DNA of 64,000 nt from an uncultured Erythrobacter sp. (GTDB lineage: Bacteria > Pseudomonadota > Alphaproteobacteria > Sphingomonadales > Sphingomonadaceae). Numbering within the stretch: position 1 is the first letter of the stretch; each line of letters begins with the position of its first letter. Location: contig CANLVN010000004.1 of NCBI GenBank assembly GCA_947494705.1, positions 62,001 to 126,000 of the forward strand. Direction: 5' to 3'. Positions 17,409 to 26,423 of the stretch are shown piece by piece. Below the pieces are notes generated by a model. That model made no database searches, was not told the DNA's origin, and was given only the letters and a program-made list of their open reading frames with translations. The position numbers were made by a program, and so were the translations under genes.

Positions 17409-17440
17409 GAAGCGCCCCGGACATCGCTTCGGGGTGCTTC
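17409..17440 (+). other. Intercistronic hairpin between two acyl-CoA dehydrogenase genes
   Basis: GAAGCGCCCCG (17409-17419) pairs with CGGGGTGCTTC (17430-17440) along 11 bp, with one G-T pair and a 10-base loop. No T-tract follows, so it is not a classical terminator. It could limit transcript readthrough or protect the upstream message from decay. Confidence 0.45.
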
Positions 17441-17516
17441 GCCACCTTCAGGACACACAGAACAAAGCTGGGTCCCGGTCCATGTTCGGGACGACGACTT
17501 TCGGGAGGAACACCCA

Positions 17517-18656
17517 ATGGCACTTTATCATGACGACGATCAGGCGATGCTCGCCGACAGCGCGCGCGGCTTCATGGCCGAAGAAGGCAATATCGCGAAG
17601 CAACTGCGCCACTGGCGCGACCGCGATTGCAAGGACGGCTTCGGCCACGACCTCTGGAAGCAGATGGCCGAGATGGGCTTTACCGGCATGCTCGTCGACG
17701 AAGACGACGGCGGGCTTGGCATGGGCCATGTCGAAGCTGGCATCGTGCTCGAGGAAATCGGCCGCAATCTCACCCCGTCGCCTTTCCTCACCTCTTCGGT
17801 GCTCGCCGCAACCGCCTTGAAGCACGGCAGCGCAGACATGAAGGGCCGCTACCTGCCCGGCCTGATCGAAGGCGAGAGCGTGTTCGCGGTCGCCATCGAT
17901 GAAAGCACCAAGCACCGGCCCAGCCATATCTCCACGAAGGCAGAAAAGTCGGGCAACGGATTCAAGCTGTCCGGTACCAAGACCTTCGTCATCCATGGGG
18001 CGAGCGCCGACATGATGGTGGTAGCCGCCCGCACCAGCGGCTCCGCAGATGACAAGGACGGCATCACCCTGTTCGCGGTCCCCAAGGACGCTGGCGGGAT
18101 GAGCCATGACTCGGTTCGGCTGGTCGACAGCTCGATGGCAACGCACACGAAATTCGACGGAGTCGAGCTCGATGGCGATGCGGTGATCGGCGAAGTCGAC
18201 GGCGGGCGCGAAATCCTCGACGCCATGCTCATGGCGGGCCGGGTAGGCGCCGCCGCAGAGGGCGTCGGTGTCGCAAGCGGGGCGATGGACATCACTGTCG
18301 ATTACCTCAAGCAGCGCAAGCAGTTCGGAAAGGTCATCGGCGAGTTCCAGGCTCTGCAGCACCGCGCCGCGCACCTTTATTCCGAAGTCGAGATTGCCCG
18401 CGCCGCGACGATCAAGGCGCAGCAATTGCTCGATGGCGGCAGCGAACGCGCCGACCTGATGGCGTCGGTGGCCAAGGCAAAGGTTGCAAAGGCCGCCGGG
18501 CTGGCCGTTCGTGAAGGCGTGCAGATGCATGGCGGCATCGGCATGACCGACGAATACGATATCGGCCTTTACATGAAGCGCGACCGCGCGCTGGCCGAGT
18601 TCCTTGGCGATGCCTATTTCCACGCCGGGCGCGTGGCGGAACTGAGCGGATACTGA
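17517..18656 (+). CDS. Acyl-CoA dehydrogenase (atypical, likely partner subunit)
   Basis: The 379-residue protein has the acyl-CoA dehydrogenase fold: a helical start, DEDDGGLGMGHVEAG, a middle beta domain (KLSGTKTFVIHGASADMM) and a C-terminal QMHGGIGMTDEYD. The usual YEGT or EGGTSE segment with the catalytic glutamate is missing; instead it ends AEFLGDAYFHAG. Such base-less subunits pair with a catalytic subunit in alpha2beta2 enzymes of steroid side-chain degradation. The neighbouring gene keeps the base. The ATG has a GGGAGG ribosome binding site 9 bases upstream. Confidence 0.9.
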   Translation: MALYHDDDQAMLADSARGFMAEEGNIAKQLRHWRDRDCKDGFGHDLWKQMAEMGFTGMLVDEDDGGLGMGHVEAGIVLEEIGRNLTPSPFLTSSVLAATALKHGSADMKGRYLPGLIEGESVFAVAIDESTKHRPSHISTKAEKSGNGFKLSGTKTFVIHGASADMMVVAARTSGSADDKDGITLFAVPKDAGGMSHDSVRLVDSSMATHTKFDGVELDGDAVIGEVDGGREILDAMLMAGRVGAAAEGVGVASGAMDITVDYLKQRKQFGKVIGEFQALQHRAAHLYSEVEIARAATIKAQQLLDGGSERADLMASVAKAKVAKAAGLAVREGVQMHGGIGMTDEYDIGLYMKRDRALAEFLGDAYFHAGRVAELSGY

Positions 18657-18669
18657 GGAGAGACTTCAC

Positions 18670-19476
18670 ATGGATATCAAATCACTCTTCGGCCTCGAAG
18701 GCCGTGTCGCACTTGTGACCGGCGGATCGCGCGGGATCGGCAAGATGATAGTCGAGGGCCTGCTCGCCGCAGGGGCCGAGCGTGTCTATATCTGCGCGCG
18801 CAAGAAAGAGCAGGTTGACGAGACCAGCGCCGAACTGGGCGAGAAGGTCATCGGCCTCGTCGCAGACCTCAGCCAGATGGACGGCATCCAGGCGCTGGCC
18901 GACGAAATCGCCAAGCGCGAAGACAAGCTCGACATCCTTGTCAACAACGCCGGTGCAGCATGGGGCGAGCCGTTCACGGAATTCAGTGAAGCCGGCTGGC
19001 ACCGCACGATGGACCTGAACGTCAAGACGCCGTTCTTCCTGACGCAAAAGCTTCACGGCCTGCTCAAGGCCGCCGGAACGCCCGAGCGTCCTGCAAAGGT
19101 GCTGATGATCGCGTCGATCGACGGGATGAAGACCAATCCGTGGCCGACCTATCCTTATCAGGCTTCGAAGGCCGGATTGATCCATCTCACCCGCCGCATG
19201 GCCGCCGAACTGGTGGGCGACAATATCGTCGTCAACGGCATCGGCCCCGGCGCTTTCCCGAGCTCGATGAACAAGGCCGCGCGCGACCAGGAGGACATGG
19301 TCAAGCGAGGCATTCCCGCCAAGCGCGTGGGCGACACCGAAGATATGGCCGGCGGAGCCATCTACCTGCTGAGCCGTGCAGGCGACTATGTCGTGGGAAC
19401 GACGCTGGCCATCGATGGCGGCGTGGTGAACGCCAATGTCGGCGCAGGCAACTTCGTCGACCCGTCGGGGGACTGA
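18670..19476 (+). CDS. Short-chain dehydrogenase/reductase
   Basis: The 268-residue SDR has the nucleotide motif TGGSRGIGKMI, the NNAG motif, a catalytic Ser in MIASIDG and the YPYQASKAG segment that provides Tyr and Lys. It is likely an NAD(P)-dependent 3-hydroxyacyl or 3-oxoacyl oxidoreductase that continues the pathway of the two dehydrogenases. It starts 13 bases after the previous stop with GGAG in front of the ATG, so it shares the transcript. Confidence 0.92.
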   Translation: MDIKSLFGLEGRVALVTGGSRGIGKMIVEGLLAAGAERVYICARKKEQVDETSAELGEKVIGLVADLSQMDGIQALADEIAKREDKLDILVNNAGAAWGEPFTEFSEAGWHRTMDLNVKTPFFLTQKLHGLLKAAGTPERPAKVLMIASIDGMKTNPWPTYPYQASKAGLIHLTRRMAAELVGDNIVVNGIGPGAFPSSMNKAARDQEDMVKRGIPAKRVGDTEDMAGGAIYLLSRAGDYVVGTTLAIDGGVVNANVGAGNFVDPSGD

Positions 19477-19560
19477 GGGGAAGGGCATTTGTTTTGCGAG
19501 ATATCGACAATCTCAAAGAGCAGGTCGGGTGGTAGCCCCATAAGGTAATCTAGAACCATG

Positions 19561-19588
19561 TTGACGCTTTTCGCCAAGCGAGCGTCAA
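19561..19588. repeat. Inverted repeat upstream of the hydrolase lipoprotein
   Basis: TTGACGC (19561-19567) and GCGTCAA (19582-19588) are perfect inverted copies, with an inner TCGC/GCGA pair that extends the stem. It lies 83 bases before the lipoprotein start. It could be an operator or a structured leader; nothing else identifies it. Confidence 0.4.
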
Positions 19589-19671
19589 GCGATGGTGATT
19601 AAAACTTATGGATCGGGAACAGGGACGCCGCTGGGACTATCGTTGCGACCTTTGCGATCCGTGGGAAGTTC

Positions 19672-20937
19672 ATGCGCGCCTTTATTATCAGTCTTGCGGC
19701 GTTGTTGCTGCTCGCATCGTGTTCGGAACGCAATGCATCCGATTTCTCGCTCGTCGAGGACGAAGTGCCACCCGGCGTCACACGGCTCTACATCGACGCT
19801 TTTGGCTCTCTCTATCCTGCATCCGGACTTAAAACGGATTTTGCGTTCTCACCGCGTCATCACGGCAGCTTGCTGAACGCGATGCTAGATGAAACCAGCG
19901 GCTTGTGCGCCGATGTCCCCACTCCTTCACAGGCACAGATACTTTGTTCGGCCTTGCCCGAGAGGAATTGGTCGCTGGCTCAGATTGAGTTGTGGACCAT
20001 CCGAGCCAAAGAGATTTTGCGTGACAGCAAAGTTCAGGAGGGGCCGGTGGACCTTGTTTTCCTTATTCACGGTTTCAACACCCTCGCCAAGGAAGCGCGA
20101 CCCGAATATAAGGCGGCTCGCGAGTTGATTTCCGACAAACTACCTCAGGGACGCCAGGCCCATTTTGTCGAAATTTATTGGGACGGCTTTCGTCAGGATA
20201 TCTTTCCCGAAGATGCTTGGGCCAATGCACAGTCCGGCGGCCCGCTCGTGGGTCTGCAATTGCGACGTCTCATGCACGCCATCAGAACCAATATCGACGC
20301 AATGGACAACCCGGATGTTAGGATCAGGTATCTGACGCATAGCTCCGGTGCTTTCGTTGTCGGAGCGACTTTTGGCGATCCAATTGCCGCTTTGCCCGAT
20401 CTCCAGAATCCGTCTGATGGCAACCCGGAAGTCGAGACCGACTATGAATTCTTCGCTAGAGTCCGGGCCGATACCGATCCCTCCTTCCAGAACAGCGTTT
20501 CCAGCTTCGACGACTTAAAGATCGGAATGCTTGCGCCTGCGACTTCGGACTGGACCTTCGTCGGGAATTCCGAATTCGACGCAGGCTTTCTGTCTCAAAA
20601 TGCGATCGTCCTATTCTCAATTCACCCGGCCGACCAAGTGCTGAACAAATTTGGTATTGGTGCGGATTTCGCGAATACCGGATCGACCGGATTGGGAGTC
20701 GACAGCGCCAAACACTATTGCAACCACCTAAGAGGGAACAGGAAGTTGGCCGAAAGGGGCGTGCGGTTTCTCGGCTATGATTTTTCACGCAGTGCAAGCG
20801 ACTTTCCCGGAGAGGTACGTTCCCACAGCTTCGGCGTTTATCTCAATCAGGCTGCCAACCACTCCGAATTTCTGGCCGATCTTTTCGGCAAGGGCGAGAT
20901 CGACTTTGCAGCAGGGGAAGCGCGCGTTTGCGGATGA
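19672..20937 (+). CDS. Alpha/beta-hydrolase-type (DUF900-like) lipoprotein
   Basis: The 421-residue protein has a lipoprotein signal with lipobox LASC (Cys17). It then shows the hydrolase landmarks FLIHGFN (oxyanion strand) and THSSGAFVVG, where a nucleophile elbow GHSxG would be expected. This pattern fits the DUF900 group of alpha/beta hydrolases. The replaced glycine in the elbow makes activity uncertain. The gene and its 195-base leader look richer in A and T than the neighbours, which hints at recent acquisition. It stands alone and converges on gmk. Confidence 0.75.
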   Translation: MRAFIISLAALLLLASCSERNASDFSLVEDEVPPGVTRLYIDAFGSLYPASGLKTDFAFSPRHHGSLLNAMLDETSGLCADVPTPSQAQILCSALPERNWSLAQIELWTIRAKEILRDSKVQEGPVDLVFLIHGFNTLAKEARPEYKAARELISDKLPQGRQAHFVEIYWDGFRQDIFPEDAWANAQSGGPLVGLQLRRLMHAIRTNIDAMDNPDVRIRYLTHSSGAFVVGATFGDPIAALPDLQNPSDGNPEVETDYEFFARVRADTDPSFQNSVSSFDDLKIGMLAPATSDWTFVGNSEFDAGFLSQNAIVLFSIHPADQVLNKFGIGADFANTGSTGLGVDSAKHYCNHLRGNRKLAERGVRFLGYDFSRSASDFPGEVRSHSFGVYLNQAANHSEFLADLFGKGEIDFAAGEARVCG

Positions 20938-20951
20938 AGCGGCACGGCTCG

Positions 20952-21596
20952 CTAACCCATCAATTCGCGCACGAACGGGATCAGCCCCGTTTGGCGCGTG
21001 CGTCGCATCCGTTCGGCGTCGAGGACTTCGCACACTCGGTCGAAACATTCGTTCACGTTGTCATTGATGACCACGTAGTCGTATTCGGCCCAGTGACTGA
21101 TCTCCGCGCGGGCGCGTTCCATTCGGGCGTCGATCACATCGCTTGGATCCTGCGCGCGCGATTCGAGGCGGCGGCGCAGTTCGGGTAGGCTAGGGGGAAG
21201 CACGAACACCGTGACGACGTCCTGGTCGTCCTTCTGCTTGAGCTGCTGGGTGCCCTGCCAGTCGATGTCGAACAGGTAATCCTGCCCCTGCTTCAACCCT
21301 TCGCGGATATGCCCCTTGGGCGTGCCATAGCGGTGGCCAAAGACATGCGCCCATTCGTAGAACTCGTCGTCGGCGACCATCCGGTCGAACTCGGCATCGG
21401 AAACGAAGAAATAGTGCTTGCCGTCCTCTTCGCCGGGGCGAGGCGGGCGGGTGGTGGCCGAAACCGAGAGACGTATCTCCGGGTCCTTGTCCAGCAGCAT
21501 GCGTGAAAGGGTCGTCTTGCCCGCGCCCGATGGCGAGGAAAGGATGAACAGCAGGCCGCGCCGTGCAAGTTTGTCTGTGGATTGGAAGTCGCCCAT
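20952..21596 (-). CDS. gmk: Guanylate kinase
   Basis: Guanylate kinase phosphorylates GMP to GDP with ATP. The 214-residue protein shows the P-loop SSPSGAGKTTLSR at the N-terminus, the GMP-binding SATTRPPRPGE, and the lid region HVFGHRYGTPK, all typical of Gmk. The ATG at 21594-21596 gives a normal length, while the open frame to 21731 has no extra conserved sequence. It is leftward, in line with the hypothetical protein and sspB genes. Confidence 0.95.
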   Translation of the reverse strand: MGDFQSTDKLARRGLLFILSSPSGAGKTTLSRMLLDKDPEIRLSVSATTRPPRPGEEDGKHYFFVSDAEFDRMVADDEFYEWAHVFGHRYGTPKGHIREGLKQGQDYLFDIDWQGTQQLKQKDDQDVVTVFVLPPSLPELRRRLESRAQDPSDVIDARMERARAEISHWAEYDYVVINDNVNECFDRVCEVLDAERMRRTRQTGLIPFVRELMG

Positions 21597-21645
21597 ATCG
21601 CCCACTGCCGCAGAAGTGGTGCCTAAATCAAGGGCGGGTTTGGGC

Positions 21646-22113
21646 CTATTCGGTGTCCAGCTTGCCGGCCAGTCTTTCGTGCCGCTTGCGCGCCTGGCGA
21701 TCCTTGCCGCGATCGTAGAGCGTTTTTGCAACGAGCCCCCCGGTAACCACGGCCAGTCCGACAGGGGAGCGCACGGCGACCTTGCTCATTCCGTAGAGCG
21801 CAAGCGTGGTTGCGATGGTGCGGCCACCGAGCACTTCGCGTGCCCTGTCGTCGTTGCCATAGCCTGCCTTCGCGACTTGCATTTCCGCCTTTTGGCGCAG
21901 CAGTGTCGAGACACCGCGCAGGATGACCTCGGCGATCATGATGTTGGTTGCGGGATTGGTGCTGGGGACAGGGAAGCGGGAGTTGGCGCTGGCATTCGCG
22001 TCGGAATGGATGATTTCGCTTGCCAGCGGGTCGCGTTCGAGCGCGCGGTTCTTGAGCTGAGAAACTTTCTCGCGTGCCTTGCGGCGTTTTTCGGCTGTGC
22101 GTTTTTCCCTCAT
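21646..22113 (-). CDS. Conserved hypothetical protein, basic
   Basis: The 155-residue protein starts with a strongly basic stretch (REKRTAEKRRKAREKVSQLK), then has a SEIIHSD segment and a moderately hydrophobic section around TIATTLALYGMSKVAVRS. I cannot name a family. Its position between gmk and sspB, in the same direction, suggests a membrane- or nucleic-acid-associated role, but this is not shown by the sequence. Confidence 0.7.
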   Translation of the reverse strand: MREKRTAEKRRKAREKVSQLKNRALERDPLASEIIHSDANASANSRFPVPSTNPATNIMIAEVILRGVSTLLRQKAEMQVAKAGYGNDDRAREVLGGRTIATTLALYGMSKVAVRSPVGLAVVTGGLVAKTLYDRGKDRQARKRHERLAGKLDTE

Positions 22114-22177
22114 GATGCTCCAACGAACGGGCGGCGAAGAGTTTCCGAAAGGCTTGTCGCCCCTGCCGACTTGGTGA

Positions 22178-22693
22178 TTATTTCTTCCGGCCGAAATCTA
22201 CCGTCACGACGTTCGAGCCATCTCCATCGCCATCGCCGTCCGGAGCGTCGGTCGCGCCGTCACCCTTGCTCTCGGCATCGTTTTCGGCGTCTTCGTGCGC
22301 TTCGGGCTCCATCTCTGAAACCGCCGCCTGGAACTGCAGGCCGAAATCGACCGCGGGATCGACGAAAGCCGTGATCGCAGCGAACGGAATCTCGAGCTTG
22401 GCCGGGATCTGGTTGAAGGACAGTCCGACGGTAAACCCGTCCTCGCGCACTTCGAGGTCCCAGAACTTGTTCTGCAGCACGATCGTCATCTCATCGGGAA
22501 AGCGTTCGCGCAGATGGGCCGGGATCGAGACGCCGGGCGCCCCGGTCTTGAAAGTGATGTAGAAATGGTGGTTGCCGGGAAGCTCGCTCCCGCCGCGCTC
22601 GATCTCGCCGAGCACGCGCCCGACCACGGCGCGCAGCGCTTCTTGCACGATCTCATCGTAGGGGATCAGGCTATCGGGCGTGTCATCTGTCAT
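22178..22693 (-). CDS. sspB: SspB-type ClpXP adaptor
   Basis: The 171-residue protein has the alphaproteobacterial SspB core: [18 protein letters not shown] at the start, [19 protein letters not shown] in the middle and [16 protein letters not shown]. SspB tethers ssrA-tagged or other substrates to the ClpX unfoldase. The acidic, glycine/aspartate-rich linker and the short tail [11 protein letters not shown] resemble the flexible arm that docks ClpX. The ATG at 22691-22693 gives the normal length; the upstream frame to 22750 is less likely. It is divergent from hisB. Confidence 0.9.
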   Translation of the reverse strand: MTDDTPDSLIPYDEIVQEALRAVVGRVLGEIERGGSELPGNHHFYITFKTGAPGVSIPAHLRERFPDEMTIVLQNKFWDLEVREDGFTVGLSFNQIPAKLEIPFAAITAFVDPAVDFGLQFQAAVSEMEPEAHEDAENDAESKGDGATDAPDGDGDGDGSNVVTVDFGRKK

Positions 22694-22810
22694 TACGAAA
22701 GGATTCGTGGCGAGGCGCGCGGCGCGGGTCAAGCATTTCATGTGGCTCATGCGTGGTTTATCGCAATGTGCCGTTTGCTTGCGGCGGCGAGCGGACTATA
22801 CCGCGCGACC

Positions 22811-23416
22811 ATGACCAACGAAGCCAGAACCGGGTCGGTGGAGCGCAACACCGCCGAAACCAAGATCGCCATCACCGTCAATCTGGACGGGACGGGAGCC
22901 TATGACATCTCGACCGGCATCGGCTTCCTCGATCACATGGTGGAGCAATTCTCGCGGCATTCGCTGATCGACGTGACGATGAAGATCGACGGCGACCTGC
23001 ATGTCGACCAGCATCACACGACCGAGGATTCGGCGATCGCGCTGGGTCAGGCCATTTCGGACGCGCTCGGCGACAAGGCGGGGATCGGGCGATATGGCAG
23101 CGCCTATTCGCCGATGGACGAAACGCTAAGCCGCGTTGCGCTGGACATTTCGGGGCGACCGTTTTTCGTGTGGAAGGCGGGCTTCACCCAGGAAAAGCTG
23201 GGCGAATGGGACACCGAACTGATCGAGCACTGGTTCCACTCCGTCTCGCAAAGCGCCGGTCTGACGCTGCATTGCGAGTTGCTTTACGGCACCAACAACC
23301 ACCACATCTGCGAAAGCCTCTACAAGGGTTTCGCCCGCGCCATGCGCATCGCGGTCGAACGCGACCCGCGCAAGGGTGGGGCAATTCCCAGCACCAAGGG
23401 GCAACTGGGTGGATAG
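22811..23416 (+). CDS. hisB: Imidazoleglycerol-phosphate dehydratase
   Basis: HisB (here only the dehydratase, without the phosphatase domain) converts imidazole glycerol phosphate to imidazole acetol phosphate. The 201-residue protein has the metal ligands in [12 protein letters not shown] and later [12 protein letters not shown]. The ATG at 22811 gives normal length; a longer frame opens at 22514 but is not supported. It begins the his gene group, 51 bases before hisH. Confidence 0.96.
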   Translation: MTNEARTGSVERNTAETKIAITVNLDGTGAYDISTGIGFLDHMVEQFSRHSLIDVTMKIDGDLHVDQHHTTEDSAIALGQAISDALGDKAGIGRYGSAYSPMDETLSRVALDISGRPFFVWKAGFTQEKLGEWDTELIEHWFHSVSQSAGLTLHCELLYGTNNHHICESLYKGFARAMRIAVERDPRKGGAIPSTKGQLGG

Positions 23417-23467
23417 ATTGACGTTCAGCGAGGACGCGCGCCCGGATGGGCGTGCGCAAAGCAAACA

Positions 23468-24088
23468 ATGACCGTCGCTCTCATCGATTACGGCGCGGGC
23501 AATCTGCATTCGGTTCACAATGCGCTCAAGGCTGTGGGCGCGAAGGTGAAGGTCACCGCCGACGCCAATGTCGTGCGCGCTGCTGACCGCATCGTGCTTC
23601 CCGGCGTGGGCGCGTTCAAGGCGTGTGCGGACGGCCTGAACGCTGTTCCCGGAATGGTCGATGCCCTGACCGAACGTGTCCGGATGGGCGGCGCGCCGTT
23701 TCTTGGCATTTGCGTGGGTATGCAGCTGCTTGCGACCCGCGGGCTGGAATATGGGTCGCATCCCGGCCTTGGCTGGATCCCCGGCGAAGTGCGCCTCATC
23801 ACGCCGCACGACCGTTCCGTAAAGGTCCCTCATATGGGGTGGAACGATGTGGCGATGATGCCCCATGCGCGCGACCATGCAGTGGTCGAAGAGGGCGAGG
23901 CCTATTTCCTCCACTCCTATCACTTCGCTGTCGAAGACCCGCATCATGTCGCTGCTCTGACCGACCATGGCGAAGGCCTTGTCGCAGCGGTTGCGCGCGG
24001 CAATATCTGCGGGGTGCAATATCATCCTGAAAAGAGCCAGGCCTACGGACTGGCGACGCTGGAACGCTTTCTGGAGTGGCGACCTTGA
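23468..24088 (+). CDS. hisH: Imidazole glycerol phosphate synthase, glutaminase subunit
   Basis: HisH releases ammonia from glutamine for HisF. The 206-residue protein shows the nucleophile in LGICVGMQLL and the His-Glu of the triad in QYHPEKSQ near the C-terminus. It stops with TGA at 24086-24088, overlapping the hisA start. The heterodimer with HisF forms a tunnel for ammonia. Confidence 0.97.
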   Translation: MTVALIDYGAGNLHSVHNALKAVGAKVKVTADANVVRAADRIVLPGVGAFKACADGLNAVPGMVDALTERVRMGGAPFLGICVGMQLLATRGLEYGSHPGLGWIPGEVRLITPHDRSVKVPHMGWNDVAMMPHARDHAVVEEGEAYFLHSYHFAVEDPHHVAALTDHGEGLVAAVARGNICGVQYHPEKSQAYGLATLERFLEWRP

Positions 24089-24816
24089 TCATCTTCCCTG
24101 CCATTGACCTGAAGGGCGGCGAAGTCGTGCGCCTTGCCGAAGGCGACATGGACCGCGCCACGATCTACGGCGACGACCCGGCGGCGCAGGCGATGAACTT
24201 TGCCGAAGCGGGCGCGGAGCACCTGCACGTCGTCGATCTCGACGGCTCGTTTGCAGGGGCAGGGCGCAACACCGAGGCGGTGAAGGCGATCATCGAGCGC
24301 TTTCGCGGCTATGTGCAACTGGGCGGCGGCATCCGTGACGCCAAGGCGGTCGAAAACTGGTTCAATCTCGGCGTTGCGCGCGTGGTGATGGGATCGGCGG
24401 CGCTGAAGGACCCTGATTTCGTGAAGGACATGGCGCGCGAATGGGAAGGCGGCATTGTCGTCGCCGTCGATGCGCGCGATGGCATGGTCGCGACCGAGGG
24501 CTGGGCCGAGGTGTCTAATGTGCCGGTGGTCGACCTCGCCCGCCGGTTCGAGGATGCGGGCGTTGCCTCGCTGCTGTTCACCGACATTGGCCGTGATGGA
24601 TTGCTTAAAGGCGTGAATATCGACGCGACCGTGGACTTGGCGCAGCAGGTGGACATCCCGGTGATTGCCAGCGGCGGGGTCAAGGGTCTGTCCGACATCC
24701 ATATCCTTTCGATGCACGCGAATAACGGCATAGAAGGCGTGATCACGGGACGCGCGCTTTACGAAGGAAAGCTGGACCTCGCAGCGGCGATCCAGATGGG
24801 AGCGCGGGCAGAATGA
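24085..24816 (+). CDS. hisA: ProFAR isomerase
   Basis: HisA isomerises ProFAR to PRFAR with a TIM barrel. The N-terminal Asp is in [12 protein letters not shown] and the later [10 protein letters not shown] and ASGGVKG segments are typical. I start it at TTG 24085, because GGAG lies 8 bases before it and the codon overlaps the hisH stop (TTGA). A GTG at 24076 is directly next to the GGAG and so less suitable. The protein then has 243 residues. Confidence 0.93.
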   Translation: MIIFPAIDLKGGEVVRLAEGDMDRATIYGDDPAAQAMNFAEAGAEHLHVVDLDGSFAGAGRNTEAVKAIIERFRGYVQLGGGIRDAKAVENWFNLGVARVVMGSAALKDPDFVKDMAREWEGGIVVAVDARDGMVATEGWAEVSNVPVVDLARRFEDAGVASLLFTDIGRDGLLKGVNIDATVDLAQQVDIPVIASGGVKGLSDIHILSMHANNGIEGVITGRALYEGKLDLAAAIQMGARAE

Positions 24817-25613
24817 CCGTCCGTATCCGCGTCATCCCCTGCCTCGACGTTGCCGATGGGCGCGTGGTGAAGGGCGTCAACTTCGTCGATCTCAAGGACG
24901 CCGGCGATCCGGTCGAACAGGCGCGCGCCTATGATGCTGCCGGAGCGGACGAGCTTTGCTTTCTCGACATATCCGCCAGCCACGAAGGGCGCGGGACGCT
25001 GCTCGATATCGTCAAGCGAACCGCCGAAGTGTGCTTCATGCCGCTGACCGTGGGTGGCGGAGTGCGCAGCGTCGAGGATGCGCGCGCGCTGTTGCTGGCG
25101 GGCGCGGATAAGGTCGCGATCAATTCGGCTGCCGTGGCACGGCCCGAACTGGTGTGCGAGATTGCGGAGAAATTCGGCAGTCAGTGCGTGGTCGCAAGCG
25201 TAGATGCGCGCCGCGTCGCTCCCGAAGTCCCCGTACAGGGCGAAGAACCACAAACCGGCCCGCGCTGGGAAATCTTCACCCATGGCGGGCGCAAGGGCAC
25301 CGGGATCGACGCGGTCGAATACGCCAGGAAAGTCGCGGAACTGGGCGCAGGCGAGTTGCTGGTCACGAGCATGGACGGCGACGGGACACAGGCCGGTTAC
25401 GACCTCGAATTGACGCGCACCATCGCCGATGCCGTGAGCATTCCCGTCATCGCCAGCGGCGGCGTGGGCAATCTCGACCACCTGGTCGAAGGGGTGAGCG
25501 AGGGCCATGCGAGCGCGGTATTGGCGGCCTCGATCTTCCATTTCGGCACGCACTCGATCAGCGAGGCGCACAAGGCTCTTCGCGACGCGGGCTTGCCTGC
25601 ACGCGGGCTTTGA
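24813..25613 (+). CDS. hisF: Imidazole glycerol phosphate synthase, cyclase subunit
   Basis: HisF is the TIM-barrel partner of HisH and makes IGP and AICAR. The catalytic Asp residues lie in [13 protein letters not shown] and [12 protein letters not shown]. The 266-residue length is typical. It overlaps the hisA stop by four bases (ATGA), so all three genes are tightly coupled. Confidence 0.97.
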   Translation: MTVRIRVIPCLDVADGRVVKGVNFVDLKDAGDPVEQARAYDAAGADELCFLDISASHEGRGTLLDIVKRTAEVCFMPLTVGGGVRSVEDARALLLAGADKVAINSAAVARPELVCEIAEKFGSQCVVASVDARRVAPEVPVQGEEPQTGPRWEIFTHGGRKGTGIDAVEYARKVAELGAGELLVTSMDGDGTQAGYDLELTRTIADAVSIPVIASGGVGNLDHLVEGVSEGHASAVLAASIFHFGTHSISEAHKALRDAGLPARGL

Positions 25614-25627
25614 GCGAGACCGCACGC

Positions 25628-25942
25628 ATGAGCACTCTGGAACGCCTCGAAGCCACCATCGCCGAGCGCCGCGCGGCCTCGCCGGACACGTCCTACGTCG
25701 CGAAACTCAACGCCAAGGGCCTGCCCAAGATCGCGCAGAAGGTAGGCGAAGAAGCGACCGAAACGGTGATCGCGGCAGTCAGCGGATCGAATGAAGAGCT
25801 GGTCAGCGAAAGCGCCGACCTGATCTTCCACCTGCTTGTCCTGCTCAATGCCAAGGGCGTGAGCCTCGACCATGTGCTGGGCGAACTGGGCCGGCGCGAG
25901 GGGCTTTCGGGCCTCGAAGAGAAAGCCAACAGGAGCGAATAG
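25628..25942 (+). CDS. hisE: Phosphoribosyl-ATP pyrophosphatase
   Basis: HisE hydrolyses PR-ATP to PR-AMP in histidine synthesis. The 104-residue helical protein carries EEATETVIA and [13 protein letters not shown], the metal-binding acid residues of the family. The enzyme is separate from HisI in this organism. The ATG at 25628 gives the usual length; a longer frame to 25154 is a shadow of hisF. The HIT gene starts on the next base after the stop. Confidence 0.95.
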   Translation: MSTLERLEATIAERRAASPDTSYVAKLNAKGLPKIAQKVGEEATETVIAAVSGSNEELVSESADLIFHLLVLLNAKGVSLDHVLGELGRREGLSGLEEKANRSE

Positions 25943-26326
25943 ATGCCGATCGACCCGACGCTTCCCTATGACGATGAAAACATCTTCGCCAAGATCCTGC
26001 GCGGGGAAATCCCCTCGAACAAGGTCTATGAGGACGAATGGGCCTTCGCTTTCGAAGACATCAATCCGCAGGCAGAGATCCATACGCTGGTGATCCCTAA
26101 GGGCAAATATGTCAGCTGGGACGACTTCTCCGCCAAGGCGAGCCCCGAGGAAATCGCGGGTTTCGTGCGCGCGGTAGGCGAGGTTGCCCGGTCAAAGGGG
26201 CTGGTCGAACCGGGCTATCGCCTGATGGCCAATGTCGGCGCGCATGGCGGACAGGAAGTGCCGCATCTGCACGTCCATATCTTTGGCGGACAGCCGCTCG
26301 GCCCGATGATCTGGCAAAAGGGGTAA
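25943..26326 (+). CDS. HIT (Hint-type) family hydrolase
   Basis: This 127-residue member of the histidine triad family has the catalytic HLHVHIFGG near the end and FEDINPQAEIHTLVIP earlier. Such enzymes split AMP-phosphoramidates or similar nucleotidyl bonds. It follows hisE with no gap and is likely co-transcribed. The cytoplasmic location follows from the lack of a signal. Confidence 0.93.
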   Translation: MPIDPTLPYDDENIFAKILRGEIPSNKVYEDEWAFAFEDINPQAEIHTLVIPKGKYVSWDDFSAKASPEEIAGFVRAVGEVARSKGLVEPGYRLMANVGAHGGQEVPHLHVHIFGGQPLGPMIWQKG

Positions 26327-26423
26327 CGCCCCGCCGCAAGCCAGATTCGTTCCACCGCCGTTCATGCGAGCGGACACAATCGCGTCTTTGCAGCGAATCC
26401 CTGCTGCGCTAGGTGGCTGATCC

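Noticed and set aside
19614..19645. EcfG promoter before the hydrolase lipoprotein
   Set aside because: GGAAC is followed by CGTT at 20 bases, but the family uses 16-17.
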